A model generated the notes under the pieces. That model was not told the DNA's origin. It made no database searches and worked only from the letters and a program-made list of their open reading frames with translations. Position numbers and translations under genes: made by a program. From an uncultured Bacteroidales bacterium (GTDB lineage: Bacteria > Bacteroidota > Bacteroidia > Bacteroidales > ML635J-15), in the NCBI GenBank assembly GCA_905233405.1, contig CAJOEG010000027.1, positions 1 through 15,134 on the forward strand: a stretch of DNA of 15,134 nucleotides, written 5' to 3'. Of the stretch, positions 6,910 to 13,138 are shown in pieces; position 1 is the first letter of the stretch; each line of letters starts with the position of its first letter.

Positions 6910-9900
6910 TTATCTGTCTATTACAACAGATTCAGTCCATACTCTGTCGCCAGAAATTACTCTTACAAAGTAAACGCCTGGAGCAACGTTGCAGTCGAAA
7001 ACAAATTCCGAACCGTCGGTTGCATTTATTTCCCTTGTCTCGATAACCGAGCCGCTTGCATTTACAATCTGGCAGGTCACATCGCCTTCAATCGATTCCA
7101 TTGACAAAGTGAAAATACCGTTGTTCGGGTTCGGGTAGATTGCGATTGAAGCTGCTTCAATCATATCGGCAGCATTCAAACAAGTAAATGTTACGCTGAG
7201 TACCAAATCAGACATTACTGGTTCAAATATGTAAGAGAAGCCTGACAACTGTTCTTCGGTAAGTTCCTCCTCGATACCATCAACTGAAAGAACATCAATC
7301 TGGTAGTTTTCCTCAGGAGTGATTACAAATGCAGGAGTTGAGCCTTCTGCAACCATAATTGAGGTTACTTCTTCACCATTGTAGGTAACGGTTCCGTGTT
7401 CACCAACATTAACAGTGATTGCATATTGCATTCGTACAAATGTAACAGTCATAATCATATTAGCAGTAACAGCGTCGAATGTGTAAACATTTTCATCATC
7501 AACTTCTCCGTCAAATACAACATCAGCACCTTCTTCTGCTTCGCCAATTGTAATACCTGCAATCATGTAACCTTCTGCAGGGATGATTGTAAATTCCGGA
7601 GTTGCTCCTTCTGCCACTGTAACTGTTTCATAATTTTCAAGTTCGTTGCCTTCGTATGTTACGGTACCATTGCCTTGAATAGAAACTGTTATTGTGTAGG
7701 TAGTTACTGGTATTGCTTCAAAGGTTGCGTGTATTGTGTGGTTTGCATTTACATTTGTGAATGTGTAAACAGGCTCAATAAGTTGTCCTGTAATTTGTTC
7801 TGTGACATCTTCCTCATTTTCAGTATCTGCATCAACTATTACACTTACTAGTCTGTAACCTTCGTTTGCTAATATTGTGAATATAGCAAATGCACCTGCA
7901 TTTACAACGACTACACCATCTGGGAGGATTGAGCCTCCTTCACTAGCACTTGCTATAATTGTGTAGGTGTTGATTGTGAAGTTTGCAACCAAAGTCCTGT
8001 CGGCTGTTGCTGTGAACGAGTATTCAGCGTTGGTCGAAACGATTTCGCCGTTTTCTGTCCAGTTGGTGAATGTGTAGCCTATGTTTGCAGTTGCCGTAAG
8101 AACCACCTGGGTATTTTCTTCGTATATGCCAGCACCACTGACCGAACCGCCCTCAGCAGGATTTGCTATTGCTGCTATAGAGTATTCGTTAACACCATCC
8201 TCTGTGAAGTATGCAACAAACTCAACATCAGCAACAACGGTGTAGCTCCTTTGTGCTTCGGTAACACCATCGCTCCACTGTGTAAAGTGGTAGCCATCGT
8301 TTGCTGTTGCAGTGATGACAAGGTTAGTTCCGTAGCTATAAACGCCGTTTTGCGAAGCAACGTCAATAGCAACAGTTCCGCCTTCTGTCGGGTTGGCAAT
8401 TGCTGTAACTGTGTAGGTGTTGATAGTGAAATTAGCTACCAATGTCCTGTTGCCAGATACTGTAAACGAATAGTTTGCATCAGTAGAAACAACATTAGAG
8501 CCTTCAGTCCAGTTTGTAAATGAGTAACCAGTGTTTGCTGTTGCAGAGAGGGTTACTGTCTGTCCGAATGAATAATCTCCTGCACCCGAAATGCTTCCGC
8601 CTTCTGCTGGGCTTGCACTTGCTGCGATTGTGTATACAATCGGATTGAAGTTAGCAACCAAAGTCCTGCTGCCAGATACTGTAAACGTGTACTGGGCATT
8701 TGACGAGACAACAGAACCATTTTCGGTCCAGTTTGCAAATGTATAGCCTGTATTTGGTACTGCCGTTAGAGTAGCGGACTGACCATAATCATATTCACCA
8801 GTACCATTAACGGTTCCACTTTCTGTTGGGTTTGCACTTGCTGAAATAGTATAGCTGTTTATCTGGAAATTAGCAACCAATGTCCTGTTGGCTGTTACAG
8901 TAAACGAGTATTCAGCATCTGTTGAAACGGAAGAGCCGTTCTCTGTCCAATTTACAAAGTGATAGCCTGTGTTTGCTGTTGCACTTAATGTTACCGTCTG
9001 TCCGTAGTTGTATTCGCCAGCACCTAAAATTGTTCCGGCTATCGATGGATTTGCTGTAGCAGAAATATTATAGGTGTTGATTTGGAAGTTGGCAACCAAA
9101 GTTCTGCTTGCAGATGCCGTAAACGAGTAAGTTGCATTAGTCGAAACAACCGAACTGTTTTCTGTCCAGTTAATGAAGTTATAGCCTGTGGTAGGTGTTG
9201 CAGAAACTGTAACCTGAGTTCCTTCCGGGAATGTTCCGCCGCCAGAAACTGTGCCGTATGAATCGTTGTTTGCCAGAACTGTAATGTTGTAACTTGGTAT
9301 AGGACATACTGTAGGCAAGACATACATTGAAATATCAAGGCCACTCCAAGAAGTGGTCATCGATATCCAACTTCCATTATAAATTTCATAGTTGCTGTTG
9401 GTGTATCCGCTTGTAGAGAACAATCCGATATAACTAGTTGCCTCAGAAACATCTATACCAGCGAAGAAATTGCCCGAAACAGCCACAGGGGTAGTTAATG
9501 TCCATGTGTAAAGGCCATACTTTGTCGTGCCAGAGCCTGTTCCTGCAGAGTACAAATCCGACAATGTTACAGTCTTTGTTGCAAGTTCATCGCCAGGAAT
9601 GCCATTATTGTTTGCCCAAACCTTAAAAGTGATGCTTCCTTCTTCTCCATCGACGGCATACTTAAAATCGATGCTTGTCACATTATAATAGTTGCTTGCA
9701 AGTTCAAAAAGTTCTGCTTTTGCTATGTCACCATAGTTGTTGCTACCGCAAACATACCCATTTCCCGAGCCTGTAGTCATTATAGACGGGCTTGACGTAA
9801 ATCTTTCTTCATGCACAACAAAACATTCGTTGGGGTCTGCCTGAGTTACATTGATTGTCTTTGGTGTTGCGCCTTCTCCCGAAACAGTTATCGTTGCTGT

Positions 9901-11091
9901 ACGTTCGCCATCGGAAGTGTTGGTTGAAGCAACTGCTGTTATAGTACCGTCGCCAGAACCCGATGTCGGGGTTATTGTCAGCCAGTCTGCCGAAGATGTC
10001 GCTGTCCAGTCTATATTGCTTGCAATCGTTATTTCTTCGCTTCCGCCAGTGGCCCTGTAGCTGAGTGATGATGGGGAAGCAGACAATAAGACGTAAGGCG
10101 CAGATGTCGGACATATTGTCGGCAATACATACATTGAAATGTTAACGCCTGTCCACGATGAAGAAATTGATGTCCAAGTTCCACCAGAAAGTTCGTAGTT
10201 GCTGTCGGTATAGCTGTCGTCAGAATATGTAGAATATAATCCAAAACCGCTTGTCGCATTAGAAACATCTATGCCAGCAAAGAAATTTCCCGAAACGACA
10301 ACAGAAGGATTCAATGTCCATGTGTAAACTCCTCTACTTTTGGAATTTGAAACGGTTCCTGCCTGATATAATTCTGCCAATGTTACTGTCTTTGACACAA
10401 GTTCTCCGCCAGGGACTCCATTGTCGTTTGCCCAAACTTTAAACGTAACGCTTCCTTCTTCTCCGTTGACAGCATACATAAAATTAATGCTCGTTACGTC
10501 GTAGTTGCCTGCTGCCGGTTCAAAAAGTTCGGCTTTCGCCAAATCTCCGTATGAGTTTGTACCGCAAATAAATCCTGTTCCAGCGGTGTACAGCACAGGA
10601 CTTTCGAACCTGTCTTCGTGCATAGTGAAGCACGATTCGGTGTACGCGTCTATTTGTGTTACAAGTAGGGTTGTAGTCGATGTGCCGCCTTGATTAAATG
10701 TTACAGTTGCGGTTCTTGTAGCGGAACCATTGTTTTCTGTTGCAGTGATAGTTATGGGAGTCGTTTCCTGAGAACCTGCACCTGTAGTTGGAGATACTGT
10801 CAGCCAACTTTCCGAAGATGTTGCCGTCCAAGATGTTGCAGCCGTTCCTGCTCTTACCGTAGCAGAATAGTTGCCACCTGCGCTGGCAATCTGCATGGTT
10901 GCCGGCGAAACCGTAATGCCAGAAGGCTGGATACCGATAATAATATCTTGTCCTTCATTGAACTGGTATCCACCACCGCCAATACCACCTTCGCCGGGGG
11001 ATTCAACGCATCTATAAGGAACAAACCATCTTCGGAGCCACCCCAACCCCAGTTGAAGTGGAAATAGTCGTTGGCATCGTAGCCGTCGCAT
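6910..11091 (-). CDS. C-terminal part of the frame-broken C10 protease: BACON, unassigned modules, B-repeats, T9SS sorting domain
   Basis: This 1393-residue ORF is the tail of the C10 protease encoded upstream. The first 31 or so residues look like out-of-frame readthrough. The true protein joins this frame at about nt 10998, where PGEGGIGGGG continues the typical C10 sequence after DALNP. In ORF numbering the domains are: end of the C10 domain (FNEGQDIIIGIQP) to about 57, BACON 59-146, unassigned module 154-328, BACON 336-417, unassigned module 423-597, nine divergent InlB/B-repeat-like domains 602-1303, and a T9SS type A sorting domain about 1309-1393 (YPNPNNGIFTL, GVYFVRV). The ORF has no signal peptide, so as a stand-alone protein it could not reach the secretion system. 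Over 1300 intact codons and an intact sorting domain argue against long-term decay. A recent mutation, a sequence error or recoding remain possible. Confidence 0.85.
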   Translation of the reverse strand: MRRLRCQRLFPLQLGLGWLRRWFVPYRCVESPGEGGIGGGGYQFNEGQDIIIGIQPSGITVSPATMQIASAGGNYSATVRAGTAATSWTATSSESWLTVSPTTGAGSQETTPITITATENNGSATRTATVTFNQGGTSTTTLLVTQIDAYTESCFTMHEDRFESPVLYTAGTGFICGTNSYGDLAKAELFEPAAGNYDVTSINFMYAVNGEEGSVTFKVWANDNGVPGGELVSKTVTLAELYQAGTVSNSKSRGVYTWTLNPSVVVSGNFFAGIDVSNATSGFGLYSTYSDDSYTDSNYELSGGTWTSISSSWTGVNISMYVLPTICPTSAPYVLLSASPSSLSYRATGGSEEITIASNIDWTATSSADWLTITPTSGSGDGTITAVASTNTSDGERTATITVSGEGATPKTINVTQADPNECFVVHEERFTSSPSIMTTGSGNGYVCGSNNYGDIAKAELFELASNYYNVTSIDFKYAVDGEEGSITFKVWANNNGIPGDELATKTVTLSDLYSAGTGSGTTKYGLYTWTLTTPVAVSGNFFAGIDVSEATSYIGLFSTSGYTNSNYEIYNGSWISMTTSWSGLDISMYVLPTVCPIPSYNITVLANNDSYGTVSGGGTFPEGTQVTVSATPTTGYNFINWTENSSVVSTNATYSFTASASRTLVANFQINTYNISATANPSIAGTILGAGEYNYGQTVTLSATANTGYHFVNWTENGSSVSTDAEYSFTVTANRTLVANFQINSYTISASANPTESGTVNGTGEYDYGQSATLTAVPNTGYTFANWTENGSVVSSNAQYTFTVSGSRTLVANFNPIVYTIAASASPAEGGSISGAGDYSFGQTVTLSATANTGYSFTNWTEGSNVVSTDANYSFTVSGNRTLVANFTINTYTVTAIANPTEGGTVAIDVASQNGVYSYGTNLVITATANDGYHFTQWSDGVTEAQRSYTVVADVEFVAYFTEDGVNEYSIAAIANPAEGGSVSGAGIYEENTQVVLTATANIGYTFTNWTENGEIVSTNAEYSFTATADRTLVANFTINTYTIIASASEGGSILPDGVVVVNAGAFAIFTILANEGYRLVSVIVDADTENEEDVTEQITGQLIEPVYTFTNVNANHTIHATFEAIPVTTYTITVSIQGNGTVTYEGNELENYETVTVAEGATPEFTIIPAEGYMIAGITIGEAEEGADVVFDGEVDDENVYTFDAVTANMIMTVTFVRMQYAITVNVGEHGTVTYNGEEVTSIMVAEGSTPAFVITPEENYQIDVLSVDGIEEELTEEQLSGFSYIFEPVMSDLVLSVTFTCLNAADMIEAASIAIYPNPNNGIFTLSMESIEGDVTCQIVNASGSVIETREINATDGSEFVFDCNVAPGVYFVRVISGDRVWTESVVIDR
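6913..7167 (-). other. T9SS type A C-terminal sorting domain (C10 protease)
   Basis: ORF residues about 1309-1393, with IYPNPNNGIFTL, CQIVNASGSVIETREI, GVYFVRV and the VVIDR end. It is strikingly similar to the sorting domain of the neighbouring serine protease; most positions are identical or conservative by eye. Confidence 0.9.
7183..9288 (-). repeat. Nine divergent InlB/B-repeat-like domains in the C10 protease tail
   Basis: ORF residues 602-669, 674-742, 747-814, 820-888, 893-962, 970-1038, 1043-1125, 1132-1218 and 1223-1303. The first four and the sixth share a close consensus (GY-x-F-x-NWTE, then Y-x-FT and RTLVANF). The last three are longer and more diverged (VAEG-x-TPEF, EGYMIAGI). 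This pattern suggests that the first half of the array grew by recent duplication. The likely role is a stalk or adhesive tail. Confidence 0.8.
9301..9825 (-). repeat. Unassigned extracellular module, C10 protease copy 2
   Basis: ORF residues 423-597, from CFVVHEERF to MYVLPTVCP. It is the closest match to the serine protease copy at 3635-4168, sharing VCGSN, YGD, AKAELFEL, WANNNG, ELATKTVT, NFFAGIDVS and TNSNYE in the same order. Confidence 0.75.
10108..10632 (-). repeat. Unassigned extracellular module, C10 protease copy 1
   Basis: ORF residues 154-328, from CFTMHEDRF to MYVLPTICP. It keeps the landmarks ICGTNSYGD, FKVWANDNGVPGGEL, VYTWTL and NFFAGIDVSNATS. It sits between two BACON domains, the same placement as the copies in the serine protease. 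Confidence 0.75.
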
Positions 11092-12086
11092 ACGAAGCAG
11101 TGTCCACCACCATCGCCCGAACCAGAATATATTATTGGTCTGCTGGCGTTAAGTTCTTCCCGTAGAAGATTTTTCCAGTCGGTATCTTCGTAATCATCCC
11201 TAAGAAGTCCTTGTATTGTTGTTGCGTTGTAGCCGAAGAAGTTCTTGAGTGCGCTTTCGGCACAATAGTCAAAATAACCATTGTATGAGATAGAAAACGC
11301 ACCGCTACCACCATTGGCGGCTATGCCGTAGCTCATCTCTACAGCAACACCGCAGTGATACATCAATACTGCAACAGCCTCATCCTGTTCGGCAGTTGTT
11401 GAGCCTCGATACGAATTCAACATATTGTTCCAGTCGTAGGTTGTGTTTCCGAAGTCGGCACTAAGTTCACCGTATGTGCTGTGAGTGTATGTATGCGACC
11501 CTATTCCTCTTGCCGGATAGTTCCAGTATTTCATCACCTGCGCCATTGCTGTTGCGACACAACCTGTTACTGTACGCGTGTTTGCTTCATTGTCGTATGG
11601 ACAAAGGTTGTTGTACGGAGCGCTTTGGTTCCACCTTGTATCCAATAGCGAACTGACCGACCTCGTATTTCTTTGCTGAGTTCTGATTCCGTTTTGCAAT
11701 TTGTACCATTGGTTGCTTATTTCCTCGGTGGCAGCAATGTCATTGTCAATACCAAACTGTATCTGTCGCTGATATCCGCGAAGCCAGTTTAGCGTATTAG
11801 TTCCAATGTTGTCGGTATTAAAACTACCTTCGTCGGAATATCCCAAAACAGGATATGCAATGTCATCCGCCGAGACGATTACAAAACCGTCACCTGTGTT
11901 GAAAATGTAAAAGTTTGTAAACTCTGTTTGTGATGTAACATCACTGAATGTTGCGCGAGTCTGCTTCCCAAGATTCTGTTCCCAGAATGACCGAGCCACG
12001 GTTCTGGCGACTTCGACGTCAACAGGCTTTGCGAATATTGGCAATGCAAAAATCACCAATAATGCCAATAATGATAATTTTCTCAT
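10854..12086 (-). CDS. Streptopain-like C10 family cysteine protease, N-terminal part (frame broken near residue 363)
   Basis: Predicted secreted cysteine endopeptidase of the SpeB/interpain type. A signal peptide occupies about residues 1-19 (MRKLSLLALLVIF, cleavage near IFA). A Spi-C10-like prodomain runs to about 140 and includes GDGFVIVSADD and YPVLGYSDEGSF. The catalytic domain has the nucleophile C176 in TVTGCVATAMAQVMKYW, the catalytic H329 in GGGHCFVCDGYD, and the NWGWGGSEDGLF segment at 345-356 that lines the active site in this family. The sequence is orthodox up to DALNP (361-363). After that, this frame runs 47 codons of unrelated sequence to a stop at 10854, while the expected continuation is in the other frame. 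Reconstructed across the break, the protein would be about 1725 residues with the tail at 6910-11000. As read, this product would keep the Cys and His but lack the T9SS sorting domain. The ATG at 12084-12086 is chosen because it directly starts the signal peptide. Confidence 0.92.
   Translation of the reverse strand: MRKLSLLALLVIFALPIFAKPVDVEVARTVARSFWEQNLGKQTRATFSDVTSQTEFTNFYIFNTGDGFVIVSADDIAYPVLGYSDEGSFNTDNIGTNTLNWLRGYQRQIQFGIDNDIAATEEISNQWYKLQNGIRTQQRNTRSVSSLLDTRWNQSAPYNNLCPYDNEANTRTVTGCVATAMAQVMKYWNYPARGIGSHTYTHSTYGELSADFGNTTYDWNNMLNSYRGSTTAEQDEAVAVLMYHCGVAVEMSYGIAANGGSGAFSISYNGYFDYCAESALKNFFGYNATTIQGLLRDDYEDTDWKNLLREELNASRPIIYSGSGDGGGHCFVCDGYDANDYFHFNWGWGGSEDGLFLIDALNPPAKVVLAVVDTSSMKDKILLSVSSLLALRFRRQPCRLPAQVATILLR
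10996..11000 (-). other. Frameshift site in the C10 protease gene (C5 homopolymer)
   Basis: On the coding strand, AAT is followed by five C and then GGCGAAGG. Frame one reads N-P-P-A-K; the next frame reads P-G-E-G-G-I-G-G-G-G. The second is the expected glycine-rich continuation of C10 proteases. Three C (NPGEGG) or six C (NPPGEGG) would restore one frame. A single ORF is therefore probably split by a one- or two-base indel or a counting error in the run. Confidence 0.85.
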
Positions 12087-12104
12087 ATAAACAAAATTAC
12101 TTTA

Positions 12105-12142
12105 GGACTTCATATTACTGATTTGCACATCCCGTGAAGTCC
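12105..12142 (-). other. Inverted repeat in the presumed leader of the C10 protease gene
   Basis: GGACTTCA at 12105-12112 and TGAAGTCC at 12135-12142 form a perfect 8-bp inverted repeat around a 22-nt spacer. It lies within the roughly 80-nt leader expected if transcription begins just downstream of the candidate promoter at 12173-12180. It could be a leader hairpin or an operator. No function can be read from it. Confidence 0.4.
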
Positions 12143-12172
12143 GCATACGAAACGTACAAATTATACAAACGG

Positions 12173-12180
12173 CAAAGATA
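12173..12180 (-). promoter_or_regulatory. Candidate -7 element of the C10 protease promoter
   Basis: On the - strand this reads TATCTTTG, an exact match to the Bacteroidota TAnnTTTG consensus, about 90 nt before the ATG. No good -33 TTTG is visible at the right distance. A second match, TAATTTTG at 12092-12099, lies so close to the ATG that its transcript would have almost no leader, so it is less likely. Confidence 0.4.
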
Positions 12181-12183
12181 AGA

Positions 12184-12218
12184 AAGATTTTAGATTTACG
12201 ATGTACGATTTTGGATTG
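12184..12218. repeat. Degenerate 7-bp tandem repeat
   Basis: Five consecutive heptamers (AAGATTT, TAGATTT, ACGATGT, ACGATTT, TGGATTG) follow the pattern nnGATTT. They lie between the -7 element of the C10 protease gene and the palindrome at 12223-12344. The period of 7 is exact across the five units. Confidence 0.6.
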
Positions 12219-12222
12219 AATT

Positions 12223-12344
12223 AAAAAAAAGTGGCTAATAGGGAGAAAAGCCCCCCTGCGTAAGGACTTTAAGGACGTTAACAACTTTAATGTCCTTAAC
12301 GCAGCGGGGGAACAAAGAACCTATTAGCCCTGAAACTTTTTTTT
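12223..12344. repeat. Multi-tier palindromic element between two divergent promoters
   Basis: Four nested pairings share one axis. AAAAAAAAGT (12223-12232) pairs with ACTTTTTTTT (12335-12344). GGCTAATAGG (12233-12242) pairs with CCTATTAGCC (12320-12329). CCCCCC-TGCG (12251-12260) pairs with CGCAG-C-GGGGG (12300-12310) with one bulged C. An apical 13-bp stem (12269-12281 with 12287-12299, one G-T pair) closes a 5-nt loop CAACT. Either strand would give a strong hairpin followed by U8. It lies between the two outward-facing candidate promoters, so neither transcript should include it. Confidence 0.8.
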
Positions 12345-12364
12345 CCCATTTCGCAATTATGAAT

Positions 12365-12372
12365 TAACTTTG
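12365..12372 (+). promoter_or_regulatory. Candidate -7 element of the gldFG promoter
   Basis: TAACTTTG matches TAnnTTTG exactly. Transcription would begin near 12379, leaving about 15 nt before the ATG at 12395. This favours that ATG over the in-frame TTG at 12377, which would lie at or before the transcript start. No convincing -33 element is visible; the upstream sequence is the T8 end of the palindrome. Confidence 0.45.
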
Positions 12373-12394
12373 CCGTTTGTCTTATTTTACAAAA

Positions 12395-13126
12395 ATGTAC
12401 ACTTTATTCTTAAAAGAAATAAAAGGCTTCTTCAGCTCGGTAATAGGATACCTTGTCATTGCGGTGTTCCTGCTGATTGTAGGCCTGTTTATGTGGGTTT
12501 TCCCCACAAACTTCAACATTTTTCAGGTAAATGCCGCCAACATCGACACTCTTTTCCTGATTTCGCCGTGGGTGTTTCTTTTCCTAGTGCCAGCAATTAC
12601 GATGAATATGTTTGCCGATGAACTTCGCACTGGCAATATGGAACTTCTTCTCACGCGGCCAATTTCAGAATTCAAGATTGTGACGGCAAAATACCTTGCT
12701 GCAGTGGTCTTGGTGCTGATTGCATTGCTTCCAACTTTGCTTTTCCTGTTTTCGATTCATTTTCTGGCTGACCCTGTCGGAAATGTCGATTACGGAGCAA
12801 TCGCAGGTTCGTACATCGGACTTTTCTTCCTCGGTGCAGTTTATGCGGCAGTTGGAATATTCGCTAGTTCGCTGTCGAAGAATGTAATCGTGTCGTTCCT
12901 GCTCGGGATAGTGTTCTGCTTCCTGTTCTACCTCGGGTTCAACCTGCTTGCCGACCTTGTTTCGACGGGAACGGTAGCGGAATTCATAAAGTCGCTGGGT
13001 ATAAACGACCATTACAGTTCGATAAGCCGTGGCGTTGTCGATTCGCGCGACATAGTGTATTTCCTGAGCGCGATTGCAATTTTTATCTTCTTTTCTAAAC
13101 TCAGACTTGAAAGTCGCAAATGGTAG
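12395..13126 (+). CDS. gldF: Gliding-motility-type ABC transporter permease GldF
   Basis: A 243-residue ABC-2 family inner membrane permease. It starts MYTLFLKEIKGFFSS, the usual amphipathic entry of GldF, followed by a first membrane span (VIGYLVIAVFLLIVGLFMWV) and about five more hydrophobic segments. The family motif ADELRTGNMELLLTRPIS lies between the second and third spans, and GINDHYSSISRGVVDSRD precedes the last span. GldF works with GldG and the ATPase GldA. GldA is not in the window, and in many Bacteroidota it is encoded elsewhere. The transported substrate is unknown. gldFG also occurs in non-gliding Bacteroidales, so it does not by itself prove gliding. The frame is open from a TTG at 12377, but the ATG at 12395 fits the family N-terminus and the promoter position better. 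It is the first gene of an operon; the stop overlaps the gldG ribosome binding site. Confidence 0.93.
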   Translation: MYTLFLKEIKGFFSSVIGYLVIAVFLLIVGLFMWVFPTNFNIFQVNAANIDTLFLISPWVFLFLVPAITMNMFADELRTGNMELLLTRPISEFKIVTAKYLAAVVLVLIALLPTLLFLFSIHFLADPVGNVDYGAIAGSYIGLFFLGAVYAAVGIFASSLSKNVIVSFLLGIVFCFLFYLGFNLLADLVSTGTVAEFIKSLGINDHYSSISRGVVDSRDIVYFLSAIAIFIFFSKLRLESRKW

Positions 13127-13130
13127 GAGG
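13125..13130 (+). promoter_or_regulatory. Strong Shine-Dalgarno site of gldG overlapping the gldF stop
   Basis: AGGAGG lies 8 nt before the ATG at 13139, and its first two bases are the last two of the gldF TAG stop. Shine-Dalgarno sequences this complete are uncommon in Bacteroidota. The overlap supports translational coupling of gldF and gldG and settles the gldG start. Confidence 0.7.
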
Positions 13131-13138
13131 GCAACTGT

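Noticed and set aside
7396..7851. A 151-codon Cys-rich + strand frame
   Set aside because: It is antisense to the B-repeat array. The Cys-rich, low-complexity composition reflects the complement of repeated Thr/Ala codons.
10996..11000. Programmed -1 ribosomal frameshifting as the main explanation for the split C10 gene
   Set aside because: The site is not a good X-XXY-YYZ heptamer because the P-site codon would have to re-pair from CCC to TCC, and I see no strong downstream hairpin at the usual spacing. It is kept only as a minor possibility.
12223..12344. The palindrome as a riboswitch or attenuator for gldF or the C10 protease
   Set aside because: Both candidate promoters lie outside it and face away, so it should not be in either leader.
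12377..12394. TTG at 12377 as the gldF start, adding six residues
   Set aside because: It sits only 5 nt after the candidate -7 element, so it would precede or coincide with the transcript start. The GldF family N-terminus fits the ATG at 12395.
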